This document shows, piece by piece, positions 1 through 7,331 of a stretch of DNA of 64,000 nt (position 1 is its first letter; every line of letters begins with the position of its first letter). The translations under genes and the position numbers were made by a program. The stretch is from Thioalkalivibrio paradoxus ARh 1. Lineage in GTDB: Bacteria; Pseudomonadota; Gammaproteobacteria; Ectothiorhodospirales; Ectothiorhodospiraceae. The DNA lies in the NCBI RefSeq assembly GCF_000227685.2, contig NZ_CP007029.1:966501-1030500 (forward strand). The letters run 5' to 3'. The notes under the pieces were generated by a model. That model saw only the letters and a list, made by a program, of their open reading frames with translations, was not told the origin of the DNA and did not search any database.

Positions 1-484
1 CGGACTCGTCGAAGCCGATCCGCACGTGGGTCTCGGCGAGCGCCGCCTGTTCCGCCTCGGACAGGTCCAGGATGCGCTCCACCCGCGGCAGGTGCGCCGG
101 CAGCGGCTTGCGCTTCGGGGTCTGCTTCTTGGGTTCGGTACGTTCCGAGCGTGGCGGCGCCTTGGCTTCGGCGATCTGGGCGTCCAGTTCCTCGATCAGG
201 ACGTTCAGCTCGGCTTCGTCAAAGAGCGCGAGCTGCTCCCGCGCGACGCGATCCGCCTTCGGTCCGAAGCGCTGGTGGCGCAGCAGATCCAGGCGCTCCA
301 GGAGGAGCTCGATCTTGCGGTCGAGCTTATCGATGGTCTCGTTCCGCACCCGAAGTTCTGCATCGCGTGCCTGCAACTCGGCCTCGAAGCGCTGTTCCCG
401 CGCGACCTTCTCGGCCGCCATCCGGGCGATGATCGCGTGCAGCTCCGCGGGGTCCTTGGGGAGCTTCTGAGCGGCTTCGGGCAT
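1..484 (-). CDS. tnpC: IS66-family transposase TnpC, 5' part (cut by window edge)
   Basis: This is the N-terminal part of the large IS66 transposase, the DDE enzyme that moves the element. About 161 codons are visible before the window edge. The start is the ATG whose complement is at 482-484 (protein begins MPEAAQKLPKD). Seen: a leucine-rich coiled coil (IDKLDRKIELLLERLDLL), then HQRFGPKADR, then a basic linker (KKQTPKRKPLPAHLPR); this order is characteristic of IS66 TnpC N-termini. The catalytic domain lies outside the window, so intactness cannot be judged. It sits 48 bp downstream of tnpB on the same strand, the normal IS66 order tnpA-tnpB-tnpC. Confidence 0.88.
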   Translation of the reverse strand, partial: MPEAAQKLPKDPAELHAIIARMAAEKVAREQRFEAELQARDAELRVRNETIDKLDRKIELLLERLDLLRHQRFGPKADRVAREQLALFDEAELNVLIEELDAQIAEAKAPPRSERTEPKKQTPKRKPLPAHLPRVERILDLSEAEQAALAETHVRIGFDES

Positions 485-532
485 ACCCGGAAGTTTACCA
501 AAACCCAGCCAATAACGCTGCAGAATCAGCGA

Positions 533-886
533 CTAAAGCAGAGAAAAAGACGCCTTGAGATGGCCCTGCACGGCGGTCGGATCCAGGCCCTCCAGCAACC
601 ACTGCAGTTCGCGCACCGACAGTTCAACCGAACTCTGCTCGGTGCCCGCCGGCCACCAGAAGCGCTGCTTCTCCAGGCGCCGGTACCACAGCCAGAAGCC
701 GTTCCGGTACCACACCAGCACCTTGATCTTGTCCCGCGCCCGGTTGCAGAACACGAACAGGTGCGAGGAAAACGGATCCGCCTGCAGCACGTCCTCGACC
801 CGCGCCGCGAGACCGTCGATCTGGCAGCGCATGTCGGTGTGGCCGCGCGCCAGATACACCTTGGTGTGCGCGTCCAAGGCGATCAT
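533..886 (-). CDS. tnpB: IS66 accessory protein TnpB
   Basis: This is the small IS66 'Orf2' protein needed for transposition of IS66 elements; its biochemical role is unclear. It is 117 residues, close to the usual 110-120. Family motifs are DMRCQIDGLA near the N-terminus, FVFCNRARDKIKVLVW in the middle and GFWLWYRRLEKQRF. The ATG at 886-884 overlaps the tnpA stop (ATGA), so the two are probably translationally coupled. A longer in-frame ORF begins upstream inside tnpA but has no family similarity there. Intact by inspection. Confidence 0.92.
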   Translation of the reverse strand: MIALDAHTKVYLARGHTDMRCQIDGLAARVEDVLQADPFSSHLFVFCNRARDKIKVLVWYRNGFWLWYRRLEKQRFWWPAGTEQSSVELSVRELQWLLEGLDPTAVQGHLKASFSLL

Positions 887-1221
887 GCGCGCTCCCGCAG
901 CACACCCAGCACCCGCTGCAGCGTCTCGGCCGAACACCCCGGCCCGATCTCCAGACGCAGACCACCGGCCAGCACCAGCGTCAGATCGGCAGCCCGCGTC
1001 CCGGGCGCGTCATCGACCAGGGTGACCGGCACGAACTCCGGCACCGGGGCCGCCACCGGCGACTCGGTCCGGGGCTCCGGCGCCAGCAGTCGCCGCCAGC
1101 GCTGCAGGCTGGCCACCGAAATCCCGCGCCGCTCACAGTACGCCTGCTGCGACAGACCGCTGCGCTCCCAGCCCCGCACCAGCCGCTCCCACTCCTGCCG
1201 ACTGCGCCGCACGCCCCACAT
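883..1221 (-). CDS. tnpA: IS66 accessory protein TnpA (HTH)
   Basis: This is the first gene of the IS66 operon, a 112-residue helix-turn-helix protein. Seen: an N-terminal basic region (RRSRQEWERLVRGWERSG) and a putative HTH (LSQQAYCERRGISVASLQRW), followed by a Pro/Ala linker and a short C-terminal domain (LTLVLAGGLRLEIGPG) typical of IS66 TnpA. It overlaps tnpB by 4 bp. The outer end of the IS should lie within the ~85 bp upstream of the start, where the sequence passes straight into the truncated higB; I could not define the terminal inverted repeat by eye. Confidence 0.88.
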   Translation of the reverse strand: MWGVRRSRQEWERLVRGWERSGLSQQAYCERRGISVASLQRWRRLLAPEPRTESPVAAPVPEFVPVTLVDDAPGTRAADLTLVLAGGLRLEIGPGCSAETLQRVLGVLRERA

Positions 1222-1305
1222 GATCCCGCCCTCCGGTTATCCTGGACTGGCGGCTATCATCCGGAGGCCGCCGGGGCGGCGGAAGAACGTATTTCGCAGG
1301 ACGCT

Positions 1306-1533
1306 TACACCGCAGGGATACAGGCTGCTCATGCGAAGAGGCTTCGATTGATTCTCGGCAGGCTAAATGCAGCGTCAGAAATCAAAGACATGGACTTGGC
1401 AGGCCTTCGGCTGCACAAGCTCTCTGGGGGTCGCGCCGGGACTTGGTCGGTAACAGTTAGCGGTAACTGGCGAGTGACCTTCCGGTTCGAGGACGGAGAC
1501 GCCGAGATAGTGAACTATGAAGATTACCACTGA
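1306..1533 (+). pseudogene. higB: HigB-type toxin, N-terminus lost
   Basis: This is a RelE/HigB-family ribosome-dependent mRNA interferase fragment. The reading frame shows AGIQAAHAKRLRLILGRL, then LRLHKL, WSVTVSGNWRVTFRF and the C-terminal NYEDYH, all diagnostic of HigB. Family members are about 92 residues; only about 75 are homologous here. The first ~16 residues (usually an SFRHKGLE-type segment) are replaced by sequence running back towards the IS66 end. The frame stays open upstream but contains no ATG. A TTG at 1348 could start a 61-residue product. The IS66 insertion, or a deletion beside it, probably removed the 5' end. The antitoxin downstream is intact. Confidence 0.8.
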
Positions 1534-1543
1534 GGTGCCGTCG

Positions 1544-1831
1544 ATGTTGATGCACAATCCCCCCCATCCTGGTGAAGTGTTGCGTGAGCTTTGTCTGGAG
1601 CCCATGGGTCTCTCTGTAACGGCCGCTGCAGAAGCGCTGGGAGTAAGTCGAAAAACCCTGAGTTCCGTATTGAACGGTAAGGCCGGCATTAGTCCAGAGA
1701 TGGCCATTCGACTATCCATTGCGTTTGATACTTCGGCAGAGAGTTGGCTGAACCAGCAGTCCCAGTATGAGCTCTGGCATGCTGAGCAGCACCGTAAAGA
1801 GCTCAAGGTTAAAAAGCTTGTCACCGCCTGA
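1544..1831 (+). CDS. higA: HigA antitoxin (XRE/HTH)
   Basis: This is the antitoxin and autorepressor of a HigBA module: a ~95-residue Cro/CI-type DNA-binding protein. Motifs: [11 protein letters not shown] near the N-terminus, the HTH ([20 protein letters not shown]), the conserved [14 protein letters not shown] and [14 protein letters not shown] chose the ATG at 1544 because a GAGGTG Shine-Dalgarno at 1532-1537 stands 6 nt upstream and family members begin close to MHNPPHPGE; an ATG at 1517, overlapping the toxin stop, would add 9 residues. The toxin upstream is truncated, so this is now probably an orphan antitoxin. The ORF is intact. Confidence 0.9.
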   Translation: MLMHNPPHPGEVLRELCLEPMGLSVTAAAEALGVSRKTLSSVLNGKAGISPEMAIRLSIAFDTSAESWLNQQSQYELWHAEQHRKELKVKKLVTA

Positions 1832-1837
1832 AGAAGC

Positions 1838-1900
1838 ACATAACGGATAAGGCTAGATCGTGTGAGCGAAGCGAGCGACGATCTGAGCCGTTTGTTGGAC
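1838..1900 (-). other. attC-like (integron recombination site) hairpin, or higA terminator
   Basis: Read on the minus strand this 63-bp stretch has attC layout. GTCCAAC (fits RYYYAAC) is followed by a 4-nt spacer, an 11-bp stem arm containing one extra unpaired base, a 16-nt loop, the second arm, a 6-nt spacer and GTTATGT (one mismatch to GTTRRRY). The arms are 1851-1861 and 1878-1889; they pair perfectly except for one bulged base at 1885, resembling attC extrahelical bases. It lies just after higA, and TA genes are common integron cassettes. Against this: no intI or second attC was found, and the hairpin followed by GTTTGTT could simply be a transcription terminator. Confidence 0.4.
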
Positions 1901-2133
1901 AAGCGTGGTTCAAAGGGAAGTGGCGGGGGTTCTGAAAACAGCTTTTCGGCAGGCGGGTGTCGCTGCCGATGGTCAACGTGTCATGGGCGCGCTCGAGGGT
2001 TTGTCGGTCCGTGGTTCCGGCAAGGCGGGCGCCAAGACGGGGGATTTGGGGCGGCGACAGCCGTTTTCCGGGCGCGCACACCCCTCGGCTCGAAGGCACC
2101 GAACGCCGAGGGGACCCGTGCTGGCGAAGGCGT

Positions 2134-2561
2134 TTACATAGCCGCGGCTCCGGCGACGGCATCCTGGATGCGGGTATAGCCCTCGTGCGGGGAGATCTGG
2201 GTGCGCAGGATCTTCATGTTCCCGCCGCAGCAGGGACAGGCCAGGGCCGGGCGCGCACGCAGGGGCGCCGGCATCGGTACGGGGCGCAACCTGAGCAGCA
2301 CCTGCAGCAGGTGGATCAGGCGTTTGCGGTTGGGATGCAGGAAGCCGTAGGTCCGAGCGCGGCGGAAGCCCTTGGGCAGGACATGGCGCAGGAGGTGCCA
2401 GATGAAGTCGGCACCGGAGAGCGTACGGGTCCGCGCCTTGCGGGTCTTGCTGTCCTGGTACCGGAAGGTCACCTGGCCGTCATTGCAGGCGAGGATGTCC
2501 TTCTCCTGGATCGCGCCGCGATAGAGATAGCGGCCGAGGTAGACGAGCGCTTTTTCGCCGG
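2134..2561 (-). pseudogene. IS91-family transposase, C-terminal fragment
   Basis: This is the last ~141 codons of an IS91/ISCR-type HUH transposase. Family motifs include ALVYLGRYLYRG, VTFRYQDSKT, TLSGADFIWHLLRHVLPKGF and RTYGFLHPNRK, then a CPCCGG zinc-type motif near the end. The catalytic HUH and tyrosine motifs, which lie in the missing N-terminal part, are absent. It joins directly to the 5' part of a tyrosine recombinase gene at about 2560 and in a different frame. The longer ORF that spans both is a chance fusion. Confidence 0.8.
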
Positions 2562-3203
2562 GCGGTCCAGCGGCGTGGTGGCCCGGGCCGCGGCGCGCAG
2601 CCCGCCCTGGCGGCTGGGGAACAGCCACACCGGGTTGCGATGGGTGCGCCAAAAGTCGCGCAGTACGGTGAGCGTGGTGTCGGGCAAGGGCACGAAACGG
2701 TCCTTGTTGCCCTTGCTGTCGCGCACATGCACCCGCGCCCGTTCGGCGTCGATGTCGCCGAGCTGGAGACGCAGGCCGTCGCCGAGGCGCAGGCCGAGGC
2801 TGTACAGGGTGAAGTAGAACACGCGGTAGCTGAGAATGCGGGTGGTATCGAACAGGCGGGCGGCTTCGGCGACGGTCACGATGTCCGGCAGACGCTGGGA
2901 CTTGGGTGGCTTGATCAGCCCCACCGCCACCCAGGGCTTGCGCAGCACGTGGGTGTAGAAGAACTTCAGGCCGTAGAGATCGTGCTTCGCGGCACTCCAG
3001 GAGTGGCTCTCCAGGAGATCGGTGAAGTACTCGGTGAGCTGGGCCTCGGAGAGATCCTCGATACGGTGGTCGAAGTAGGCGCCGATGCGCCGAACGGCGC
3101 GGGCATAGGCCTCGATGGTCTTGGGCTGGAGGGCCTTGAGCTTGAGGTGCTTGAGGTGGGTCTCGTACTGTTGGTTGAAGTCGGGCGGGGTTGCTGGTCT
3201 CAT
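2562..3203 (-). pseudogene. tyrosine recombinase (integrase), catalytic C-terminus lost
   Basis: About 214 codons of a phage-type site-specific integrase of the kind often found next to IS91 elements. Seen: an N-terminal SAM-like core-binding domain (LKALQPKTIEAYARAVRRIG ... YGLKFFYTHVL) and the start of the catalytic domain (LYSLGLRLGDGLRLQLGDID, SKGNKDRFVPLP). The usual first catalytic Arg (normally GLRxxE) appears in an altered context, GLRLGDG. The HxxR box and nucleophilic Tyr are missing because the gene joins IS91 transposase sequence at ~2560. It therefore cannot be an active recombinase. The start is the ATG complementary to 3201-3203. Confidence 0.78.
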
Positions 3204-3436
3204 GGTCGTGCAGCCTCACGGTTCTTGCTGGAACGGCCCCTCAGCGATGAGGGGGGTGAGGCTGCATTCTAGATTTCACCCGGCGGAGTCGCCCTTCTCC
3301 GCGTAGCGGCTTCGTCCAGCAAGTAGTAAGTATCGGGTAATCCGGCGAATGTTGGCGAGAACGCGGGGAACGCGGCATACTTGTATGATTTGAAGTGCGT
3401 ATCGGGCCCGATGCCCACGGCATCCGATGGAGGAAA

Positions 3437-3646
3437 ATGGAAATGAAAATACGAGTAGTACTAGAGCCAAGCGAAGAAGGCGGATACACGGTCTATGCGC
3501 CGAGCCTGCCTGGATGTATCAGTGAAGGGGAGTCAAAAGAAGAAGCCCTGGTCAATATCCGGGAGGCAATCGAACTGTACCTCGAGTCTGTTGAGGACGA
3601 CACCGGCTACAATCCGAATGCTGAAATTACTCATATCGCGGTATGA
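3437..3646 (+). CDS. hicB: HicB-family antitoxin
   Basis: This is a 69-residue antitoxin with the partial RNase H-like HicB fold. Seen: a first strand (MKIRVVLEPSEEGGYTVYAP), the signature SLPGCISEGESKEEALVNI and the helix REAIELYLES. There is no C-terminal HTH/RHH, so this is the short UPF0150-like form. The start at 3437 follows a clear GGAGG; an upstream in-frame ATG at 3395 lacks a ribosome site. It overlaps hicA by 4 bp (ATGA). Local base composition is noticeably AT-richer than the surroundings, consistent with acquisition. The antitoxin is expected to bind and neutralise the adjacent HicA. Confidence 0.92.
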   Translation: MEMKIRVVLEPSEEGGYTVYAPSLPGCISEGESKEEALVNIREAIELYLESVEDDTGYNPNAEITHIAV

Positions 3647-3870
3647 GCAAGGTACCGAGCCTCCCGTTCGATAAGGTCATTGGCGCCTTGAGGCGTGATG
3701 GATGGGTAGTTGTACGGCAGCGGGGTAGCCATATCCGGTTGCAGAAGCATACCAGGGAAGAGGTATTGAAGATCACCATTCCAGCTCATAGACCCATCAA
3801 GAGATCGACTCTTTCACATATTCTGAAACAGGCGCGTTTGGATGTTGCTGAGTTCATCAAGTTACTGTGA
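3643..3870 (+). CDS. hicA: HicA-family mRNA interferase toxin
   Basis: This is a 75-residue HicA toxin with a dsRBD-like fold that cleaves mRNA. Motifs: GALRRDGWVVVRQRGSHIRL, where the His in GSH is the catalytic position, then ITIPAHRPIKRSTLSHILKQ. Length is normal for HicA. The antitoxin-first gene order (hicB-hicA) with a 4-bp overlap is the common arrangement for short HicB partners. No frameshift or lost key residue is seen, so the pair looks functional. Confidence 0.93.
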   Translation: MSKVPSLPFDKVIGALRRDGWVVVRQRGSHIRLQKHTREEVLKITIPAHRPIKRSTLSHILKQARLDVAEFIKLL

Positions 3871-4269
3871 AACGGAATGGAACAAGGCAGGTTAAGCGTA
3901 GGCATAGAATCCTGTAGGCCGCAGGGGTGATCGCGCACCCTCAAGTGCTGGTACAGCTTCGACAAGCTCAGTTCCGGCCGCTGAGGGTTTAAACTGCACC
4001 GAAGGCAACACAGAAGCACCCGTCAAGGCGAGGGTGTGGAGGTCCGGCGGAGTCCATAGGCCGTGGCTGCGAGGCAAGAGATACGTCGGAGAACTCGGGA
4101 AGCCCCGATGGGCTCCTGGACGGACTTGCCACCGACAGGGCATGCGGTTATTGAGGCCCGCAAGGGGAAACCCGAGATGCGGACTCAATGATCGCTCAGA
4201 GATGCGGGATGAACTCGACGGGGGTCCCCAAGGCTGGCGGGCGAGCCAGGCGGCTACGGTTCGGTGTTG
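3871..4269. other. gene-free stretch, no recognised content
   Basis: About 400 bp between hicA and the DUF6064 gene. No ORF in either direction has recognisable protein similarity. It contains GCTTCGACAAGCTCAG (3956-3971), a short motif that recurs in intergenic DNA of many proteobacteria. At 4030-4190 lies a G-rich segment of alternating purine runs that looks like structured RNA or a mobile-intron remnant, but I found no group II intron domain V or other RNA signature. Confidence 0.4.
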
Positions 4270-4953
4270 CTACACGTTTGGCCGCGCCGCTGACTGGATC
4301 GAGCGCGCGACCGAAGTCCCGGCGATGATGGCCACCGCGGCCAGCGGGATCAGTGCCCCGGTTGCGTCGATCGCGATCAGGGTCAGCGAGCCGATCAGGC
4401 ACCACAGGATCGGAATGAGCGAGGCGAGCCAGAAGCTGGGGCCGCGCAGGATGAGCAGCAGCACGCCGAGCGTGGCGATGGCCGTGGGGTCGGGGTGCAG
4501 GCCGTAGGTCTCGGCCTGGCTCAGGCCGGGGCCGATGGTTGCGGCGATCAGCGGATAGCCAGGCAGGGAAACCAGCGCAACGGTCGCACCGATCCCGGTC
4601 GAAAGCGCTTTGGAAGGCCCTTGCGTCGGGCCGGATCCGGCGAACAAGGCGAGGGCGAGCAACATGGCAGCCTGGGCGATGAAGCCCCAGCCGAACCACG
4701 GGGCGGCCCAGTTCAGTTCGGCGTAATAGGTGAAGTGGAAGATGATCCCGCTGGTCAGCCAGGCGGGGGCGAGCAGGGCCAGGACGATGCGTTGGTTGCC
4801 GCGAAGGGCGAGCAACAGCGCAGCCAGGCCGATGGCGACGGCCAGAACGTGCAGTGGCCAGAAGGCTTCGTTGATGCGTTCCAGCAGCCGCCAGTAGATA
4901 TCCGGGGTGAACGGGATGAAGTCTTCGAGGCGGTAGGTCTGCCAGCCGTTCAT
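4270..4953 (-). CDS. DUF6064-family multi-spanning membrane protein (copy A, intact)
   Basis: A 227-residue integral membrane protein of unknown function, about seven hydrophobic segments. The N-terminus (YRLEDFIPFTPDIYWRLLER) is typical of DUF6064 proteins, followed by LHVLAVAIGLAALLLAL, LALLAPAWLTSGIIF, a W/F-rich loop (NWAAPWFGWGF), and C-terminal segments ending ATGALIPLAAVAIIAG. It ends a three-gene block with an aldo/keto reductase (7 bp upstream) and another membrane protein. A second copy at 16353-16679 lacks the middle third, which identifies this as the ancestral form. Confidence 0.72.
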   Translation of the reverse strand: MNGWQTYRLEDFIPFTPDIYWRLLERINEAFWPLHVLAVAIGLAALLLALRGNQRIVLALLAPAWLTSGIIFHFTYYAELNWAAPWFGWGFIAQAAMLLALALFAGSGPTQGPSKALSTGIGATVALVSLPGYPLIAATIGPGLSQAETYGLHPDPTAIATLGVLLLILRGPSFWLASLIPILWCLIGSLTLIAIDATGALIPLAAVAIIAGTSVARSIQSAARPNV

Positions 4954-4960
4954 GGCGCGA

Positions 4961-5890
4961 TTACAGCGACGCGATGTGGCGGATCATGCGTTCGCGCGTG
5001 GCTGGCGTCGGCATCGGTTCGTGGCCGGCGCGCATGTTCTCGATCACGTGCTCGACGCGGGTCGTTGCCGGAATCGCGCAGGTCAGCGCCGGATGGCTGA
5101 CGACGAACTTGAGCAGGAAGTCGGCCCAGTTGCGGCAATCGAATTCGTCAGCGGCCCATGCAGGGACTTCATGCCGGCGCTTGAGGTTCTGGATCAGGCG
5201 CCCACCGTCGTACGTGCGATTGGCGATCACGGCAATACCTTTTTCCTGCGCCAGCGGCAGCAGCCGATCTTCGACCCGGCGGTGGGTGATGCTGTAGGTC
5301 AGTTGCACGAAATCGATGTCGCGTTCCCGCATGATGCGCTCGACCTCGTCGTGCCGGCGACCGTGCGAGGTGGTGATGCCGACGTGAGCGATCTCGCCGT
5401 CGGCCTTCATCTGCTGCAGAACGTCCAGGTGTTCGCGCCAGTCGGTGAGGTTGTGGACCTGGACCAGGTCGAAGCGGTCGACGCCCCAGCGCTGTGACAG
5501 ATCGGCAATCTGCTCGCGCGTACTGCCGCCGGCCGGGCTCCAGACCTTCTCGGCCGTGTAAAGCGAGTCCGGCTTGCCCAGCTTGTCGAGTGCGTAGCCC
5601 ATCACGTCGGGTGCGGAGCCGTACATCGGCGAAGAATCGACCAGGCCGCCGCCGTGTTCGAAGAAAGCCCGCACCACCTCGGTCCGGGCGTCGAGCAGTT
5701 GCGGATCGCGGCCGACATTGAACGTCCGCCAGGTACCCAGACCGATCACCGGCAACTGCCCGCCACCGGGGATGGGTTTGCGGAGCAGCGCGCCGGAGTG
5801 GGCAAGGGACAGATGCGGCATCCACCAGGCGGCGATGCCGGCAGCAAGGAGTTTCAGGGCGGTTCGGCGCGAGTGGCGATGACCCATCAA
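4961..5890 (-). CDS. exported aldo/keto reductase (Tat signal; copy A, intact)
   Basis: A 309-residue NADPH-dependent aldo/keto reductase with an N-terminal twin-arginine-type signal (HSRRTALKLLAAGIAAW), so it probably folds with cofactor in the cytoplasm and is exported. The catalytic tetrad is visible: Asp85 and Tyr90 in LVDSSPMYGSA, Lys115 in YTAEKVW, His146 in LVQVHN. The C-terminus (AIPATTRVEHVIENMRAG) is a standard AKR cofactor-binding end. Its start overlaps the upstream membrane-protein stop (ATGA), and the DUF6064 gene follows after 7 bp, indicating one operon. Substrate unknown. Copy B at 16687-16972 is a wreck. Confidence 0.9.
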   Translation of the reverse strand: MMGHRHSRRTALKLLAAGIAAWWMPHLSLAHSGALLRKPIPGGGQLPVIGLGTWRTFNVGRDPQLLDARTEVVRAFFEHGGGLVDSSPMYGSAPDVMGYALDKLGKPDSLYTAEKVWSPAGGSTREQIADLSQRWGVDRFDLVQVHNLTDWREHLDVLQQMKADGEIAHVGITTSHGRRHDEVERIMRERDIDFVQLTYSITHRRVEDRLLPLAQEKGIAVIANRTYDGGRLIQNLKRRHEVPAWAADEFDCRNWADFLLKFVVSHPALTCAIPATTRVEHVIENMRAGHEPMPTPATRERMIRHIASL

Positions 5891-6315
5891 GACGACCTCG
5901 TTCGAAAAAGCTCAGGTCTTACGACCACCGTAGCCAGAATCAGTGCGAAGGCGGAGAGCACAAAGACCTTGTTGACGAACCAGTTGCTCCTCCAGATGGA
6001 CCATTCCGGCTCCGCCAGAAAGAGGGTGAACAGGGTCAGGATGATGACGATCTCGATGGCCGACATGCCCACAGCCAGCCAGCGCGTGTACCAGGGCTGG
6101 GTCAACAGCGCCCAGCCCAGCCAGACGTGCGCAACCGGCCACAGGTCCCAGAAGATGTTCGCGTGCCAGTCCTCGTCCGTGAACAGAGCGAACGTGATCG
6201 GAAAGACGTACTTGATGAACACCGACCACGCCGCCAGCACGAAAAGCAGGTGGGCGAGGAAGGTGATCCAGCCGGAATCGGGACCTTGTAGTCGGGATCG
6301 AGTCATGTCGCGCAT
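5887..6315 (-). CDS. small four-segment membrane protein (copy A)
   Basis: A 142-residue integral membrane protein of no recognised family. Hydrophobic segments: WITFLAHLLFVLAAWSVFI, HVWLGWALLTQPWYTRWL, IEIVIILTLFTLFLA and VFVLSAFALILATVVV. The start at 6315 matches the start of copy B (16969-17400); an upstream in-frame ATG at 6378 would add residues absent in copy B. It is the first gene of the operon and is translationally coupled to the aldo/keto reductase. Function unknown; partnership with the exported reductase is inferred from conserved order in both copies. Confidence 0.72.
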   Translation of the reverse strand: MRDMTRSRLQGPDSGWITFLAHLLFVLAAWSVFIKYVFPITFALFTDEDWHANIFWDLWPVAHVWLGWALLTQPWYTRWLAVGMSAIEIVIILTLFTLFLAEPEWSIWRSNWFVNKVFVLSAFALILATVVVRPELFRTRSS

Positions 6316-6364
6316 TATGGCGCACCCACCTTGTTGACGCGGCAGGACGGCGCGGGTTCCGCGT

Positions 6365-6433
6365 GGTCCTCGCATCATGTCGCGCAGCGCGGCAATCGCT
6401 ACAGGCAGTGATATCGGTGGACCGCCCCCCGGA
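6365..6433 (+). repeat. decayed RAYT/IS200-like fragment, copy R1
   Basis: The plus strand reads HHVAQRGN, resembling the N-terminal HHVTQRGNRRQ signature of REP-associated tyrosine transposases, then ends in a degenerate form of a GTGTACTGTCCCCGG terminus. It lies just upstream of copy A of the duplicated block; a better-preserved relative (R4) has the same position beside copy B. Confidence 0.5.
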
Positions 6434-6508
6434 ACGGGGAAGGCTTGGCCAACCTGGCCAGCCTGGTTATGATGTCAAGTCTGGCAAGGCTTGATCCGGA
6501 GGCTGGTC

Positions 6509-6745
6509 ATGCAAGTCAATATGCTTGAAGCGAAGAACCAGCTCTCGAAGTTGGTGAAGGCGGCTGTTGCGGGTGAGGAGGTCATCATCGCCAGCCATGG
6601 TGAGGCCCAGGTGCGGCTGGTTCCTTGCGCGGCGAGCCCGGGATTAAAGCGTTGGGGGGTCTGGGCAGACCGCCCTGTCAATGTCGATGCCGCCTTTGAC
6701 GAGCAGGTCGACGAAGAGGTCGCCAGGCTCTTCGGTACCCCGTGA
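6509..6745 (+). CDS. Phd/YefM-family antitoxin
   Basis: A 78-residue antitoxin of the Phd/YefM fold, presumed to neutralise the PIN toxin that follows and to repress their promoter. The N-terminal MLEAKNQLSKLVKAAVAGEE and IIASHGEAQVRLVP are classic Phd signatures; the acidic C-terminus (NVDAAFDEQVDEEVARLFG) is the usual toxin-binding tail. I chose the ATG at 6509 because of CCGGAGG upstream; a TTG start at 6491 is less likely. It overlaps the toxin gene by 4 bp (GTGA). Confidence 0.9.
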   Translation: MQVNMLEAKNQLSKLVKAAVAGEEVIIASHGEAQVRLVPCAASPGLKRWGVWADRPVNVDAAFDEQVDEEVARLFGTP

Positions 6746-7116
6746 AGCTGCTTCTGGACACCCAGATCATGCTGTGGTGGCTGCTGGGCGATTCGCGGCT
6801 GCGGCAGGAGACGCGCGACCTCATGGGGAAAAGCGCCTGCGTGGTTTCCGTAGCAAGCATTTGGGAAGTGGCGATCAAGCACCGACTCGGGAAACTCAGT
6901 GTCGACCCAGCCAGCTTTCGCGACGAAAGCCTTGCCGCAGGCGCAACGCTGCTCGCGATCAATGACGCCCATGTCATCGAGACGGCAAGGCTTCCTGGTA
7001 TTCATTCAGATCCGTTCGACCGGCTGATCATCGCTCAGGCGCGTGTCGAGGGGTTGGTGGCGGTCTCATCGGATGGACGATGGAGTGAGTACGGCATCCC
7101 GCTGCAGCGGCCGTAG
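6742..7116 (+). CDS. PIN-domain toxin (VapC-like)
   Basis: A 124-residue PIN-domain ribonuclease toxin with a GTG start overlapping the Phd antitoxin stop. Metal-binding acids are visible in LLLDTQIMLWWLLG, SIWEVAIKHRLGKL, HSDPFDRLIIAQA and VSSDGRW. This SIWE/DPFDR variant is the form usually paired with Phd-type antitoxins. The ORF is full length and appears functional. It is followed by repeat R2. Confidence 0.93.
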   Translation: MKLLLDTQIMLWWLLGDSRLRQETRDLMGKSACVVSVASIWEVAIKHRLGKLSVDPASFRDESLAAGATLLAINDAHVIETARLPGIHSDPFDRLIIAQARVEGLVAVSSDGRWSEYGIPLQRP

Positions 7117-7122
7117 AGCCGT

Positions 7123-7247
7123 TCGGGGGACGGTGCGATTGCGTGTGCGATGGCCGGGACGAGTGTTCAGTCGAGGCTGCTCGCATGATCAGTGCCGGAG
7201 CGCATCAGTCGGCGAGAGCGCGCGCTATAGGTGTACTGTCCCCGGAA
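7123..7247. repeat. MITE-like element R2 (RAYT-derived ends)
   Basis: About 125 bp starting TTCGGGGACGGTGC and ending GTGTACTGTCCCCGGAA, so its ends are inverted relatives of one another. The interior (ATTGCGTG ... GTGTTCAGTCGAGGCTGCTCG) closely matches R3 at 7992-8119. It separates two TA operons. Interpreted as a degraded non-autonomous transposon related to the RAYT fragments R1 and R4. Confidence 0.6.
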
Positions 7248-7331
7248 TCCGTTATAGGAGATGTGCTTGCTTGGCGAAGTGGCCCCGTATACATTGCGTC
7301 TGTACATCATGGCGAAGTCGGAGGTGTGCAG

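Noticed and set aside
26-1351. A 441-codon plus-strand frame across the IS66 genes
   Set aside because: It is antisense to tnpA/tnpB/tnpC, which have clear IS66 motifs; the product is Arg/Leu-rich with no similarity.
2134-3219. A single 361-codon gene across the integrase and IS91 sequences
   Set aside because: Its first ~220 codons are an out-of-frame shadow of the integrase; only the last ~141 are real transposase.
4030-4190. Possible group II intron or structured RNA
   Set aside because: G-rich and RNA-like in look but no domain V, no reverse transcriptase and no recognised RNA motif.
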